A stretch of DNA of 64,000 nucleotides from Bisgaard Taxon 45. GTDB lineage: Bacteria; Pseudomonadota; Gammaproteobacteria; Enterobacterales; Pasteurellaceae. Position numbers and translations under genes: made by a program. Under the pieces are notes generated by a model that saw only the letters and a list, made by a program, of their open reading frames with translations, was not told the origin of the DNA and did no database searches. The DNA lies in the NCBI GenBank assembly GCA_030783905.1, contig JAQAHH010000006.1, forward strand, positions 186,001 to 250,000, in the 5' to 3' direction. Below are positions 9,452-20,544 of this stretch, one piece after another; positions within the stretch are counted from its first letter, which is position 1, and every line of letters begins with the position of its first letter.

Positions 9452-10210
9452 ATGCATCTTCAACTGATTTGCGAAACCGATAATCCTGAAACATTCACCG
9501 CACTTTGTGAGGCGCAAGGGTTAGTGCACGATCCTCAAAGTGATTTGGCATTGGTACAAGCTTATGATGAGCAAGGTCAAGCTCGTTTAGTATTGCGTAA
9601 ATTAGATGAGCCGAAACTCGGTGCGGTATTTGTGGATTTTGTCAGTGGGGTAATGGCACATCGGCGTAAATTTGGTGGTGGACGTGGCGAAGCGATTGCC
9701 AAAGCGGCTGGCATAAAATCGGGTTATTTACCAAGTGTGATTGACGCCACTGCGGGACTAGGACGCGATGCCTTTGTGCTAGCGGCGATTGGTTGTCAAG
9801 TGCGATTAGTCGAACGTCACCCTGTCGTTCGCTTATTACTACAAGATGGCTTGCAACGGGCTTATTCTGACCGTGAAATTGGCGAAATGATGCAACAAAA
9901 TATGCGATTATTGCCGGTTAATCATATTGCCCAATTAGATCCAACTGTTGATGCTGCGGATGTGGTCTATCTTGATCCGATGTATCCACACAAACAAAAA
10001 AGCGCTTTAGTGAAAAAAGAAATGCGTGTCTTTCAGCACTTAGTGGGGGCTGATTTGGATGCCGATAGCTTATTGGCGCCTGCCTTAGCTTTGGCGAAAA
10101 AGCGTGTGGTAGTGAAACGCCCTGACTATGCACAATATCTTGCACAACAATCACCGCAGTTTAGTCGAGAAACGAAAAATCATCGTTTTGATATTTATGT
10201 CACAGCGTAA
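9452..10210 (+). CDS. rsmJ: 16S rRNA (guanine-1516-N2)-methyltransferase RsmJ
   Basis: Methylates G1516 of 16S rRNA in the small subunit. The 252 residues contain the RsmJ (YhiQ) signature blocks [20 protein letters not shown], the SAM-binding [19 protein letters not shown] and the catalytic-type [11 protein letters not shown]. The gene begins 3 bp after trmA and ends before a strong terminator. An uptake signal at 9497-9505 is read as Thr-Ala-Leu. Confidence 0.95.
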   Translation: MHLQLICETDNPETFTALCEAQGLVHDPQSDLALVQAYDEQGQARLVLRKLDEPKLGAVFVDFVSGVMAHRRKFGGGRGEAIAKAAGIKSGYLPSVIDATAGLGRDAFVLAAIGCQVRLVERHPVVRLLLQDGLQRAYSDREIGEMMQQNMRLLPVNHIAQLDPTVDAADVVYLDPMYPHKQKSALVKKEMRVFQHLVGADLDADSLLAPALALAKKRVVVKRPDYAQYLAQQSPQFSRETKNHRFDIYVTA

Positions 10211-10260
10211 ACGCTTCTGTTGACCAATAAGGTCGATACCATCAAGTCATACGTCAATAC

Positions 10261-10300
10261 AAAAACCGCACAGGGTGTTTTAATGTGCGGTTTTGTTTTT
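10261..10300. terminator. Bidirectional terminator, rsmJ versus lipoprotein
   Basis: An 11-bp stem, AAAACCGCACA (10262-10272) with TGTGCGGTTTT (10284-10294), with T-rich runs on both sides. It resembles an uptake signal pair but lacks the exact core (it reads ACCGCACAG). Confidence 0.88.
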
Positions 10301-10316
10301 GTGTCACCTATCCATA

Positions 10317-10850
10317 TTAAGGTTGCGGTGGCGGACCATATTTTTGCATCAATTCATCATTCATTTGCGCAAATTCATTGGTGATTTTAAGTAAGATATC
10401 CCTTTTCTGTAGTAGCGCTTTTGAGCCTTCTGGCGAAGGATGATGATGTAAAGTGACATTCTCGTTGAGCACTTCAGTGGACATCACCAACAGAATTTTG
10501 GCTTTCTCTTTGAGTTTAAGGACTTCGGCACTGTAAATAGGGAGAGTATCCAATTCTTTCACAATACCATTAATCTCCGTTGAAAATTTGTTTACCAGCG
10601 GGGCAAGGTTCGCCATATCACCAGACTGTGTCACATGCGCGATTTCCTGATTGAGTGTGGCGATTTTGGCATTATTTTTATTTTGAAAATCAATAAAAAG
10701 ATGGAATTCTGCTTTAGGATCCAAGGTCACGGCGGGTGACTTAGTCTGATCTGCGGTATTTGATGTGCTGTTGAATCCTGTTATCTGATCACAGGCCACT
10801 AAGCCAAATGATAATAAGCATAAAAAGCCAAGTTTTGAATAAGTTTGCAT
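10317..10850 (-). CDS. Predicted lipoprotein, unknown function
   Basis: A 177-residue protein beginning with a lipoprotein signal peptide, [20 protein letters not shown], with lipobox LVAC and acylated Cys20. The mature part starts with a Ser/Thr-rich linker and then is mostly helical ([18 protein letters not shown] onward), with a short HHHPSP segment and a proline tail GPPPQP. No cysteine remains after the lipobox. Convergent with rsmJ and divergent from glmU. It could be a member of a Pasteurellaceae DUF family; I do not recognise one with confidence. Confidence 0.8.
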   Translation of the reverse strand: MQTYSKLGFLCLLSFGLVACDQITGFNSTSNTADQTKSPAVTLDPKAEFHLFIDFQNKNNAKIATLNQEIAHVTQSGDMANLAPLVNKFSTEINGIVKELDTLPIYSAEVLKLKEKAKILLVMSTEVLNENVTLHHHPSPEGSKALLQKRDILLKITNEFAQMNDELMQKYGPPPQP

Positions 10851-11031
10851 ATTTACCCCTTAATATCAGATGATTATGTTTCGCTTTGGTTCTTTACTAT
10901 ACACGGCTTTATTTTCTGTTTCAATTTACTTACTTTAGGTTGCCTGTTTTGGGTGCTAGATGCTTATTTTTATTGTAAAGTTCGATTATAATTTTAAGCA
11001 GTCCATTTTATTCATGAAAAAAGAGAACATT

Positions 11032-12408
11032 ATGAAAGAGAACGCATTAAGTATCGTAATTTTAGCGGCCGGTAAAGGTACACGGATGTATTCTGATTTA
11101 CCCAAAGTGTTGCATACCATCGCTGGAAAACCGATGGTAAAACACGTGATTGATACAGTGAAATCCATTCATGCAAAAAATATCCACTTAGTATATGGAC
11201 ACGGTGGTGAAGTGATGCAAACTCGCTTGCAAGAGGAACCTGTGAACTGGGTTTTACAAGCAGAGCAATTAGGTACGGGGCATGCTATGCAACAAGCTGC
11301 CCCGTTTTTTGCAGATGACGAAAATATCTTGATGCTGTATGGCGATGGCCCATTAATTACAGCGGAAACCTTACAAAAGCTGATTGCGGCAAAACCTGAA
11401 AAGGGGATTGCATTATTAACCGTGGTATTAGATGACCCAACAGGTTATGGGCGTATTGTGCGTGAAAATGGCAATGTAGTGGCAATTGTGGAACAAAAAG
11501 ATGCTAATGCGGAACAATTAAAAATCCAAGAAATTAACACTGGTGTCTTGGTAGCAGAAGGCAAAAGCTTGAAAAAATGGTTAGCACAATTAACCAATAA
11601 TAATGCACAAAAAGAATACTATATTACCGACGTGATCGCGTTAGCGAATCAAGACGGTTGTCAGGTGGTCGCAGTGCAAGCTAGTGAATTTATGGAAGTT
11701 GAGGGAGTGAATAACCGGCAACAATTAGCTCGGTTAGAACGCTATTATCAACGTAAACAAGCAGATAAATTGTTACTTGCGGGGGTGGCGTTAGCGGATC
11801 CCGATCGTTTTGATTTACGTGGTGAATTATCTCATGGTAAAGATGTGGAAATTGATGTGAATGTGATTATTGAAGGCAAGGTAGTCCTTGGTGATCGCGT
11901 GAAAATCGGTGCGGGTTGTGTACTAAAAAATTGCCAAATTGGTGATGATGTAGAAATTAAACCTTATTCTGTATTAGAAGAGGCTAGCGTTGGGCAATCC
12001 GCACAAATTGGTCCTTTCTCTCGTTTGCGTCCGGGCGCTGCATTAGCGGATCATACGCATATCGGCAATTTCGTTGAAATTAAGCAAGCACATATTGGTT
12101 CAGGATCAAAAGTAAATCATTTAAGCTATGTAGGGGATGCGGAAGTAGGACAACAATGCAATATCGGTGCAGGCGTGATCACCTGTAATTACGATGGTGC
12201 AAATAAGTTTAAGACTATTATTGGTGATAATGTGTTTGTGGGATCGGATGTTCAGCTTGTGGCGCCGGTGACGATTGAAAAGGGTGCGACGATTGGTGCG
12301 GGTACGACAGTCACCAAAAATGTCGCTTGTGATGAATTAGTCATTTCGCGTATTCCACAACGCCATATTCAAGGTTGGCAACGCCCGACTAAAATTGTTA
12401 AAAAGTAA
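11032..12408 (+). CDS. glmU: Bifunctional GlcN-1-P acetyltransferase / GlcNAc-1-P uridylyltransferase
   Basis: Makes UDP-GlcNAc for peptidoglycan and lipopolysaccharide. The start at 11032 ([16 protein letters not shown]) gives 458 residues, matching E. coli GlmU (456); an earlier ATG at 11014 is in frame but would add only six residues, and further extension is unlikely. The N-terminal pyrophosphorylase domain (about 1-228) has LAAGKGTRM and YGDGPL; the C-terminal left-handed beta-helix (about 250-458) has the hexapeptide repeats and the acetyltransferase active-site region ([21 protein letters not shown], catalytic His). A terminator follows at once. Confidence 0.97.
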   Translation: MKENALSIVILAAGKGTRMYSDLPKVLHTIAGKPMVKHVIDTVKSIHAKNIHLVYGHGGEVMQTRLQEEPVNWVLQAEQLGTGHAMQQAAPFFADDENILMLYGDGPLITAETLQKLIAAKPEKGIALLTVVLDDPTGYGRIVRENGNVVAIVEQKDANAEQLKIQEINTGVLVAEGKSLKKWLAQLTNNNAQKEYYITDVIALANQDGCQVVAVQASEFMEVEGVNNRQQLARLERYYQRKQADKLLLAGVALADPDRFDLRGELSHGKDVEIDVNVIIEGKVVLGDRVKIGAGCVLKNCQIGDDVEIKPYSVLEEASVGQSAQIGPFSRLRPGAALADHTHIGNFVEIKQAHIGSGSKVNHLSYVGDAEVGQQCNIGAGVITCNYDGANKFKTIIGDNVFVGSDVQLVAPVTIEKGATIGAGTTVTKNVACDELVISRIPQRHIQGWQRPTKIVKK

Positions 12409-12439
12409 CCGCACTTGTGGTTAGAACGGATCATTATCA

Positions 12440-12468
12440 CAGCTCACCATTAGGTGGGCTGTTTGTTT
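12440..12468 (+). terminator. Terminator of glmU
   Basis: A 9-bp stem CAGCTCACC (12440-12448) with GGTGGGCTG (12453-12461), a four-base loop and TTTGTTT tail. The tail overlaps the stop codon of the convergent ppx gene. An uptake signal (12408-12416) lies just before it. Confidence 0.85.
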
Positions 12469-14017
12469 AGGTAAAGCTGATGTCTAATCCCATTTCATTC
12501 AGCAAACGTTTTTCCGCTTTCAACTCGTTACAGATCAGTGGCGTATGGAGTAGATAGTCTTGTGCGAAGTGAAGCGTCCAGTGAGTGAGCTGATGGTTGA
12601 TGCGTAGTGAGATTTGCTCTGTTTTCTCCGTGGCTTGGCGCGATTTGTTCAAAATAATGGCTAAACGTAATAAACGCACTAGGGCTAATACATCCTGTTC
12701 ATCGAATCGGGCAAATTTACTTAATTCTGTCAGCTTAATTAGGTTAATTTGATAACGTACTAAGGTGGCTAATAAACGTTGTTGTTCCTTATCAAAACCT
12801 GGTAATTCCATGTTTTGTAAAATATAAGCCGAGTGTTTTTGCATCCCTTTATGGTTCACTACAATCCCGACTTCGTGTAAACGCGCGGCCCAAAATAAAA
12901 TATCCATCATTTCTGCGCGCAAGGTTGGCTTTTTCCAATACTTATACTGTTGACTAAGTAGTTTGACACTTTGATAGACACGTTCTGCTTGGGCTTGGTC
13001 AATTGTAAATTGTTCTGCTAAACCTAACGCGGTCCGCTCACGAATATTGCTCACTTGAAAGGTCTTTTCCAGGCTATACATGACCCCTTCACGCAAGGCA
13101 CCGTCAGAATAACGCATTTGTTGAATACCAAATGTGTCAAAGACAGCGCTTAAAATGGCTAATCCTGGTACAAACACATCGGCACGTTCTTCAATTAAAC
13201 CCGATAATTTCAGATCGTCAAAATGAGTATGTTGTAATGTTTGTTCGATTAGGTGTTGTAGGCGATCAGGGGTGATAAGCCCGTTTGGATCAAGATTGGC
13301 CATGATGACTTGGTGCACGGTTTTAATTGTGCCAGAAGATCCTAACACCACATCCCAGCCTAAATGACGATATTCATAGGCTAAGTCTTCAATTTTCATT
13401 AATGCTGCACGCCGAGCATTGTCAAAATGCTGTTTGGTAATCCGCCCTTGAGGGAAAAACTGTTTAGCAAAACTGACACATCCCATATGTCGACTTTCCG
13501 CTAAAATGGGGGTGAAATTTTCCCCAATAATCATTTCAGTCGAGCCACCACCGATATCTATCACAAATTTTTTTCCAGTTTCAGGTTGAGTATGCGAAAC
13601 ACCAGCATAAATCGTTTGTGCTTCGATTTTCCCCGTAATGATATTGATTGGATAAGGGAAAACGGCTTTGGCTTGGCGTAAGAACTCATCATTATTCACG
13701 GCACGACGTAAGGTATAGGTGCCGACAACATTCACATTTTCTGCTGCAAAACCCTGTAAGCGCTCTGCAAACAAAGCTAAGCAATTCACACCACGAGTAA
13801 TAGCGGCTTGGCTGAGGACATTGTTTTCATCTAAGCCTTCTGCGAGCTGAACTTTTTGTTTCAAACGAGAAAGAATCTGAATAGAGCCATTCATAATGCG
13901 CGCGATAATCATATGAAAGCTATTTGACCCTAAATCAATGGCGGCAATTTCCCTTGTTTCTGGGCGGGAGGGGAGAGAACGTGCGGAGCTTTTCCCCATG
14001 ACATTTTCACTTTTCAT
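12467..14017 (-). CDS. ppx: Exopolyphosphatase
   Basis: Processively removes phosphate from the end of inorganic polyphosphate chains. The 516 residues match Ppx (E. coli 513) rather than the shorter GppA. The N-terminal ASKHA domain shows AAIDLGSNSFHMIIARI (phosphate loop 1) and VIDIGGGSTEMI (phosphate loop 2); the C-terminal HD-like helical part includes LFWAARLHEVGIVVNHKG. The pattern RLKQKVQLAEGL also fits Ppx. It is the last gene of tamA-tamB-ppx, starting 8 bp after tamB. Confidence 0.92.
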   Translation of the reverse strand: MKSENVMGKSSARSLPSRPETREIAAIDLGSNSFHMIIARIMNGSIQILSRLKQKVQLAEGLDENNVLSQAAITRGVNCLALFAERLQGFAAENVNVVGTYTLRRAVNNDEFLRQAKAVFPYPINIITGKIEAQTIYAGVSHTQPETGKKFVIDIGGGSTEMIIGENFTPILAESRHMGCVSFAKQFFPQGRITKQHFDNARRAALMKIEDLAYEYRHLGWDVVLGSSGTIKTVHQVIMANLDPNGLITPDRLQHLIEQTLQHTHFDDLKLSGLIEERADVFVPGLAILSAVFDTFGIQQMRYSDGALREGVMYSLEKTFQVSNIRERTALGLAEQFTIDQAQAERVYQSVKLLSQQYKYWKKPTLRAEMMDILFWAARLHEVGIVVNHKGMQKHSAYILQNMELPGFDKEQQRLLATLVRYQINLIKLTELSKFARFDEQDVLALVRLLRLAIILNKSRQATEKTEQISLRINHQLTHWTLHFAQDYLLHTPLICNELKAEKRLLNEMGLDISFT

Positions 14018-14025
14018 ATTCTTCC

Positions 14026-17000
14026 TTAAAATTCAAATTGATAGAGCAGATCCACCGCTTGGGTGACACCAGATATAGATTGTAAATACAGTTTAGGAAT
14101 TAAGCGATAACGAACCGTAAATTCTGCCAGTCCATCAAACAGACCCACGCCATATTTGACTTGTAAACGAGGTGTAATATTACCACTGACCACCACTTTC
14201 GAGCTGTCACCGACCCCTTGTGTGCCTAGATTCAGATCCTGAATACCAAAGGCTTGACCAAGTCCACCCACGACCTTACCACTTTTTGCTAACCCAAGTC
14301 CTAGTAAGGCCGCACCAATCGAACCCCCTGAACCGGCTTCACCACTGTTTTCCAAGGAGCGTCCGGTGAGCACATAAGAAAGCGCTTGATCCTGTGACAT
14401 TCCCGGCTCTGAGAACACTTTAATTTCGGGACTTTCTGCCAGACCGAGGACTTTAATTCCCGCCACTACACCAGAGGTATCCATCGATTCAGGATTACGA
14501 ATGGCTTCAATATTTAGCATCGGTTGTGAAGGTTGCCCAGAAAAGCTAATCATGCCTTTACGGATCAAGAGATCTTGACCAAAGGAGGCATAGCGACCAT
14601 GACTTAAATGAATTTGCCCAAATAAACCGAGATTGCCTTTTTCTTGGCGGACACTGAGTAATCCATTGAGATGGGTTTTTAATCCATAGGCGTTCAGATA
14701 GACATCTTGACCAATATTGATTTTTAAATCAGACAGGATTTCCATTCCTGATTTGGTTTTATTTGGCAGCTTGGTGCTGACTTTTTGTGCGATCTGATCG
14801 TCTAAGATAACTTCATCGGCACTAACCGAAACCGCACTTTCCGGTAAGCTTTCAATTTCAATTCTCGCCCATGGAATATCAATATTACCCGTTAAACGCA
14901 AACGTTTTGGACTAGCAGTGATTTCTACATTCGGACTGATTTTCAGCTTCGCCATCGCGGGAATATCGACTTTAAATTGATCAGCTTTGGCATGTAAACG
15001 AGATGTCCAGTTATCTAAGTTTTGCCAGCTAGCTTCACCATTCAGATTTAAGCGACTATCGGGTGTTTTGATATGACCATTTAAGGTTGAACGGTTGCCT
15101 GCAAAATTGAATACCAGTTCCCCGCCTTCAATATCAAACGGTAATGATTTTATTTGGGCATTTAAACGGGAAAGCTTAAACTGGCCGTTTAAATTAGGGG
15201 CGTTGAGGGTACCTGCAAATTTCAAGTTAGCCACAATATCACCAGTGATGACCTCATTGGTGGATAACAACTGATTGAAAATGTCTAAATTCAGCTTGTG
15301 AATGACCAAGCTTCCACCTAATTGGCGCGTTTGTGTGAGGTCTTTCACTTCGAGATTGGCACTGATATTGCCTTGGTCTTGCAGTAAAACATTAGAATTA
15401 ACGACTAAATGATTATTCTGTAGATCTGCGTTTAAGGTCAGTTTCGGGATATCTAAGCCAAAAGTACGGTAATCTATTTTTTGCGTGAAACTTAAATTAT
15501 CCCCTTTGACTTGGATATTCAGTTGTAGTGGTTTATCGCTAAACCAAGCAACCTTCCCTTCACTTTGTAATTGGCCTTGTAACAGATCTTGTTCGAGGAG
15601 ATCATTGACTAAGGCTAAATCGAGTTTCGTCATTTTAAACGGCACTTCGCCACTTTTGCCTACACGCAATGTTTGTGGAAAGCAAAGTTCCATATCGGTA
15701 TTTTGCCAACAATGTGCAGAAATCGTTGTTTGCGTTGTCGGGTGATCATAAGCTAGAACAACATTTTTATCGGTATGCCAATGCCCCATAAATGAGGCAA
15801 TAGACACTTGTTCTAATGTGCCTTGCCAACGTTGTGTTGCACGATCAAATTGTCCTTTTAATGTGAGTTTAGGCGCAACAGGAGTACCTTGAGACATTAA
15901 GGTTAGACTATGCTGTGCTTCATTACCACGCAAGGTCAGATTTAAGGTGTCCAGTTTTACCTCACCAGATTGGAATTTATTGACCTGTAATACCAGTTCG
16001 CCTGCAGTTTGGTTCGCGATATCCACATCACCTTTCAAGCTGACTTGATTGATATTCAAGTCATTCAATTGAATATGGTGACCCACTAAATCTAGTGCAA
16101 TACTAGGTTGTACAAGTTGTCCATTTAACTGGAGATAACCTTGTAAATTTGCGTTCAAGTTTGGCATTAAACCACGCAGATCAGGGGCATTAATATCAAG
16201 TTTGAGGTTGGACTTTTCCCCTAGAAAACCCGTGGCAACAATCTTATTTTCTCCGTAACTTAACACGAGATCCGGCACTTTTAACAATAATTGATGTAAC
16301 CAGGTTTCCGAACCAATACTCAAGCTACCTTTGAGTGCCAGTGGGCGTTGTGAGAGTGTGCCTTCCAAATTTAAATGTGGGATATCAAATAACCATTGCT
16401 GTTGATTAATTAAACCAGTCGAAAACAATTGTCCTGACAATATAGTTGGCAAACCGGCCAAATAATCACTCAGGTTTAATTTATCGAGCTGTAAATTGCT
16501 ATACCATTGCACCCCATTTTGCCAACCAATTTTTCCTTGTAAATCGGCACTTCCTTTCAGTGTATCGAGATGGAGTTGGGTAATATCAAGTGATAATAAT
16601 TCACCTTTGGCGTCAAGTTGCAGTGCGGTGTTGGGAATAGTTGCCCCTTCCACTTCGCTGTTGAGTTGTAATTGGTAGTCCAGTAAATTTCCGCCCATTT
16701 GTAAATTCAGTTGAGGGATATGTATAAGTGCCGCTTGATCGGGTTGAAATGGATAACGGAAGGCTTGGCTAGCTAACTTCAGTTGGAAAGGCGTTTTTTC
16801 TTGAGACAGGGCAAATTGGCTATTCAAATCGGCATGTAATGCCCCACGTGTCTGTAAAGTAAGTGCGGTCTGTTTTTTTAAATTTCCAGATAATGTCACC
16901 TCTACTTGGCTAGCGGGCAAGACAAGTGATTCAGCTTGATTTAACCTATGAATATCCGCATGTAACGTAACATCTACTGGATAATCGGCATCAAGTTGTA

Positions 17001-17931
17001 ATTGTCCGCTAGCGTTTAAATTGGCTAAGTTACTTTCCAGTTGAAACTGGCTGAGTTTAATCTGTGTGTCCGTGGCGTTTGCTTGTAACTGAAACATCGG
17101 AATGTCAATCACTTGTGTGTGTTGGTCGCGCACCTGCTGGTATTGCCAGTCTTGTCCTTGAATATGTTGAATGTGTATATCAAAAGGCAACACGATATTT
17201 TCTAACTTGGCTAATAAAGGCGCACTCAACTGTTTTTCTATCTGAACCCAATCAATCGGGGCTTTTTCTATTTGAGGTTGTGTTTCTGTTTCCGCAGGCG
17301 TTTGTAGCACAACGTTGACTAACAATGCTTGGATCGTTGTTGGTGCAATGGTTAACCCTGATTCATTATTTAAACTAGCCGCTGTTTGGAAGTGGGCTAA
17401 GTCTATCGCATTATCATCAATCACTAGCCGTAATTGATCCACGACCACATTGTCGACATCAACAGAAACTGGCAAATGGATACGTTGCATCGGCGCGCGT
17501 GTCGGTTGCTCTTTTGCTTTCGGAGGCAGGAGTGCGCTATTCACTTGAATATGTGGTTGGTGCAAAGCAATCTCTTTAACACAAATATGTAAGCGCCACA
17601 GACAGCTCAAATCGAGTTGTAAACGAACTTGCGCCAACTCTGTTTGTACCCCTTCCGTCTCAAAGCGAACCTGATTTAGGACAAGGCCTTCTTGTAAGCC
17701 ACCATTTACTTGTGCAATCGTGAGCTGAGGTAATGCTTTATCCACGAGGGCAATCAGCCAGCGTTGCCCTGTACTGGTGCTGAGTGTGACAAAGAACGCT
17801 AAAATTAGTAAGAAAATGACCGCACTGAGACCACATAACAGCTTGCGCCAAAAGGATTTTTTACGCTTAGTGGGTGGCGTTGGGTTTGGTTGTTCAGAGG
17901 AAGCCTGTTGTGCTGTGATATGTTCTGTCAT
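14026..17931 (-). CDS. tamB: Translocation and assembly module subunit TamB
   Basis: Inner-membrane-anchored periplasm-spanning protein of the AsmA/TamB family, involved with TamA in outer-membrane protein assembly and in phospholipid transport between membranes. The 1301 residues begin with a short basic cytoplasmic tail, one helix (about residues 30-50, LSAVIFLLILAFFVTLS), then a very long stretch of beta-strand repeats forming a lipid-carrying groove, ending in the conserved TamB domain (DUF490; about 950-1301), with the C-terminal FDGLAEFTVRYRL ... LYQFEF that docks on TamA. Gap to tamA is 58 bp; ppx follows by 8 bp. Two uptake signals lie inside (14831, 16861). Confidence 0.95.
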   Translation of the reverse strand: MTEHITAQQASSEQPNPTPPTKRKKSFWRKLLCGLSAVIFLLILAFFVTLSTSTGQRWLIALVDKALPQLTIAQVNGGLQEGLVLNQVRFETEGVQTELAQVRLQLDLSCLWRLHICVKEIALHQPHIQVNSALLPPKAKEQPTRAPMQRIHLPVSVDVDNVVVDQLRLVIDDNAIDLAHFQTAASLNNESGLTIAPTTIQALLVNVVLQTPAETETQPQIEKAPIDWVQIEKQLSAPLLAKLENIVLPFDIHIQHIQGQDWQYQQVRDQHTQVIDIPMFQLQANATDTQIKLSQFQLESNLANLNASGQLQLDADYPVDVTLHADIHRLNQAESLVLPASQVEVTLSGNLKKQTALTLQTRGALHADLNSQFALSQEKTPFQLKLASQAFRYPFQPDQAALIHIPQLNLQMGGNLLDYQLQLNSEVEGATIPNTALQLDAKGELLSLDITQLHLDTLKGSADLQGKIGWQNGVQWYSNLQLDKLNLSDYLAGLPTILSGQLFSTGLINQQQWLFDIPHLNLEGTLSQRPLALKGSLSIGSETWLHQLLLKVPDLVLSYGENKIVATGFLGEKSNLKLDINAPDLRGLMPNLNANLQGYLQLNGQLVQPSIALDLVGHHIQLNDLNINQVSLKGDVDIANQTAGELVLQVNKFQSGEVKLDTLNLTLRGNEAQHSLTLMSQGTPVAPKLTLKGQFDRATQRWQGTLEQVSIASFMGHWHTDKNVVLAYDHPTTQTTISAHCWQNTDMELCFPQTLRVGKSGEVPFKMTKLDLALVNDLLEQDLLQGQLQSEGKVAWFSDKPLQLNIQVKGDNLSFTQKIDYRTFGLDIPKLTLNADLQNNHLVVNSNVLLQDQGNISANLEVKDLTQTRQLGGSLVIHKLNLDIFNQLLSTNEVITGDIVANLKFAGTLNAPNLNGQFKLSRLNAQIKSLPFDIEGGELVFNFAGNRSTLNGHIKTPDSRLNLNGEASWQNLDNWTSRLHAKADQFKVDIPAMAKLKISPNVEITASPKRLRLTGNIDIPWARIEIESLPESAVSVSADEVILDDQIAQKVSTKLPNKTKSGMEILSDLKINIGQDVYLNAYGLKTHLNGLLSVRQEKGNLGLFGQIHLSHGRYASFGQDLLIRKGMISFSGQPSQPMLNIEAIRNPESMDTSGVVAGIKVLGLAESPEIKVFSEPGMSQDQALSYVLTGRSLENSGEAGSGGSIGAALLGLGLAKSGKVVGGLGQAFGIQDLNLGTQGVGDSSKVVVSGNITPRLQVKYGVGLFDGLAEFTVRYRLIPKLYLQSISGVTQAVDLLYQFEF

Positions 17932-17989
17932 GTTACCTTATCCGTCTTTCTTCACTACGTCATACTTTGTTAGCGGGATTTTGTGATAA

Positions 17990-19750
17990 TTAAAGTTCTG
18001 CACCGAGCCCAATATAAAATTGGATATTTTTACTGTTGTCTTTATCTTTAACAGGGGTCGCAATATCAAACTTAATTGCCCCTACTGGTGATGCCCAACG
18101 TACGCCCATTCCTGCCCCGTAGCGTAACTCTTTTGTTGTGAATTGGTTGGCCGCCAGTCCAGTATCGGCAAAGGTCGCGAGCCACCAATCAGGATACACT
18201 TGGTATTGATATTCAAACGAACCCGTTAGTAAGCGAGAGCCCCCCACTAATTTCCCTGCATTATTTTTAGGGGCAATTTTTTTATAGCCATAACCGCGAA
18301 TACTGCGATCACCTCCAGCAAAAAAACGTAAGGCGGGTGGAATTCGTTCGATATTTTGGGTATGTAACCACCCCAGTTCTAATCGCGTGACGATACGATG
18401 GTGCTGTAAATAGGTTCTCACCCATAAACTCGAACCTTGCATTTTGAGGAAATCTACATCCGATAGCCACCAAGTGCGACCTAAATCGACGGTCAGTTTT
18501 TGTGTATCGCCCCACGTTGGAAAAAGTCCCCCTTGTAGGCGAGTTCGTCTAACAGAGGCTGTTGGAAAGACGAGTAACGTTTTATCTTTCACATTCGCTT
18601 GGATAAAGGAGTCATAACGGACACGTAAGCCTAACGAATGTTGCCAACCTTCTTCATGGTTCCAATAGCGGATTGCAGACAGTGATGAAGCAAACGACTC
18701 TGTATCATTTTTATTCTCATTTTCTAAACCTGCCGAGTACTCATAATAATAGTTGAGCGGGTTTTTTAATAAGGGCATTTTATAGGTGGCTTCTAAGGTC
18801 TGTTTGGGCGCAGACACATATAAATTGGTACGAAAACTGTGGCCACGATTGTTGATCCACGGTTTTATCCAACCTAATTGCAAGCGGGGACCAACATCCG
18901 AAGCCCAGCCAATCCCCACTTCCATGCTATTTTTTTTACGTGGTTGCAGTAATACATCAACATTCACAATTTTGTGTTCTTCATCTAAATTAGGTTGCAT
19001 TAAGACTGAACTAAACCAATTTGATGAGGTGTAATTGTTGGTTAAGGTAGAAAGATCATTAATTAGATAGGGCTGACCTTTATTGAAATTGATCATGTTA
19101 CGCAAATAATCTTCGCGTATTTGTGCATTTTCGAAGGTGACTTCACCAAAGCGGTAACGTTCACCACTGTCATAATTTAAACGCCACCAAGCTTGTTGCG
19201 TTGACGGCTTGACTTCTAAGCGTGATACTAAAAAGTCACCGTCAAAGTAGCCTCGACTGAGCGCGACTTTTTGGATGCTCTTTTTATAATCATCGTAGGT
19301 TTCGTGATTGAGGGGACTCTCTTTGGCAGGGATATTTTTAGTAACCGCGAGAAACTCGGGATCCTGTTTTGCTTCACCCTGTAAAATAAAATCGACTTCA
19401 GCAATTTTCACGGGTTCCCCGATCTTCACATGGGCAATGAGTTGATCTTTCTTAGGGGGTTTTTGGTTTTCTATTTGAAAATCGACTTCACTCTGATAAT
19501 AGCCGTAGGCTCGCAGCGCTTTGTCAATTGCTTCACGCACCAATTGCTTGTGGCGCTCGGAACCATCGGCCTCTTCTTTATCAATCATACCAACATAAAT
19601 ACGCACATTATTATTTAATTTTGTATCTTGGATACCTTTTATTTGTACTTCTAATTGTTGTGCGAAACTGGTGGTACTTAAAAGTACTGTACTAATAAGA
19701 AATAGCGTTTTGGTGAACAATGATGCCGTTATATTACTGAATAATTTCAT
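17990..19750 (-). CDS. tamA: Translocation and assembly module subunit TamA
   Basis: Outer-membrane Omp85-family barrel that works with TamB. The 586 residues have a signal peptide (about 1-30, ending SFAQ), three periplasmic POTRA domains (about 30-270, e.g. [16 protein letters not shown]) and a C-terminal 16-strand barrel with the Omp85 lid-lock motif in [16 protein letters not shown] (about 475-490). A GAGGCGG ribosome site precedes the ATG. First gene of tamA-tamB-ppx. Confidence 0.95.
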   Translation of the reverse strand: MKLFSNITASLFTKTLFLISTVLLSTTSFAQQLEVQIKGIQDTKLNNNVRIYVGMIDKEEADGSERHKQLVREAIDKALRAYGYYQSEVDFQIENQKPPKKDQLIAHVKIGEPVKIAEVDFILQGEAKQDPEFLAVTKNIPAKESPLNHETYDDYKKSIQKVALSRGYFDGDFLVSRLEVKPSTQQAWWRLNYDSGERYRFGEVTFENAQIREDYLRNMINFNKGQPYLINDLSTLTNNYTSSNWFSSVLMQPNLDEEHKIVNVDVLLQPRKKNSMEVGIGWASDVGPRLQLGWIKPWINNRGHSFRTNLYVSAPKQTLEATYKMPLLKNPLNYYYEYSAGLENENKNDTESFASSLSAIRYWNHEEGWQHSLGLRVRYDSFIQANVKDKTLLVFPTASVRRTRLQGGLFPTWGDTQKLTVDLGRTWWLSDVDFLKMQGSSLWVRTYLQHHRIVTRLELGWLHTQNIERIPPALRFFAGGDRSIRGYGYKKIAPKNNAGKLVGGSRLLTGSFEYQYQVYPDWWLATFADTGLAANQFTTKELRYGAGMGVRWASPVGAIKFDIATPVKDKDNSKNIQFYIGLGAEL

Positions 19751-19849
19751 AGCCGCCTCAAATCAAAGATTAGTTTAGTGTACCTTTTAAGCAAAGGCTT
19801 TGGCAACGTAAAGTGCGGTAGTTTTTATGAAAACTTGCATAAATTGTTG

Positions 19850-19887
19850 GCAAAAAAAAGCCAATTATCAGAATAATTGGCTTTTTC
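19850..19887 (-). terminator. Terminator of narP
   Basis: On the minus strand, a stem of about 10 bp (AAGCCAATTAT with ATAATTGGCTT) with a short loop, then eight T. It lies 12 bases after the narP stop and shields tamA's upstream region; an uptake signal is at 19811-19819. Confidence 0.85.
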
Positions 19888-19898
19888 TAGGGGGAAGA

Positions 19899-20528
19899 TT
19901 AGCGTCCTTTATGCTCAAAATAAAGCACGGTGGCTGCGACACGAGAATGTACATTCAGTTTACGGAGTAAATTGCGAATATGTACTTTCACGGTTTCCTC
20001 CGAAATAAATAGCTGACCTGCAATTTGTTTATTCGACAGTCCAGTTGCAATTAAACGCAGGACATCCATTTCGCGGTCGGTGAGAGAATAGATAGGATCC
20101 TCGTTCATTTGGCGTTCAATTAACGCATCTTTAATCGAATCGCTTAGGATCACCTCCCCTTGTGCGATACGTTGGATCTGACTTAAGAGTGCATCAGGTT
20201 CGGTATCTTTTAATAAATAACCGTCTGCTCCAGCATCAATTAAGGTAAAAATATCGCTTTTTAAATCAGACACCGTTAGAATCAAAATGCGTGCATCAAT
20301 ACCTTCGGCACGTAATGCTTTTAACGTATCTAATCCTGATAGACCTTTCATATTCAAATCAAGAATAATCAAATCTGGTTGCGTTTGTAATGCGAGGCTA
20401 ATGCCTTCACTACCGTTACCGGCATCGGCAACCACTTCAAAATCCGGTGCTAATTCCATAAGTTGTTTGATTCCTCGACGCATCAATGGATGATCGTCGA
20501 TAATCAACACTTTCATTTTTTCTGACAT
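19899..20528 (-). CDS. narP: Nitrate/nitrite response regulator NarP
   Basis: NarL/FixJ-type response regulator that controls anaerobic nitrate and nitrite respiration genes, normally phosphorylated by the sensor NarQ (not in this window). The start at 20528 (MSEKMKVLIIDDHPLMRRG) has a GGGGAG ribosome site five bases upstream; four extra codons to 20540 are unlikely to be used. The receiver domain (about 1-125) has acidic residues DD at 11-12, the phospho-acceptor Asp57 (LIILDLNMKG) and the conserved Lys in LLKDTEPD; the LuxR-type helix-turn-helix (about 145-205) reads LTDREMDVLRLIATGLSNKQIA. Located 16 bp after cyaA and probably co-transcribed with it. Confidence 0.92.
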   Translation of the reverse strand: MSEKMKVLIIDDHPLMRRGIKQLMELAPDFEVVADAGNGSEGISLALQTQPDLIILDLNMKGLSGLDTLKALRAEGIDARILILTVSDLKSDIFTLIDAGADGYLLKDTEPDALLSQIQRIAQGEVILSDSIKDALIERQMNEDPIYSLTDREMDVLRLIATGLSNKQIAGQLFISEETVKVHIRNLLRKLNVHSRVAATVLYFEHKGR

Positions 20529-20544
20529 ATAACTCCCCAATATG

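Noticed and set aside
10262-10294. Uptake signals in the rsmJ terminator
   Set aside because: The arms read ACCGCACAG/TGTGCGGTT, not the exact core, so they were not counted.
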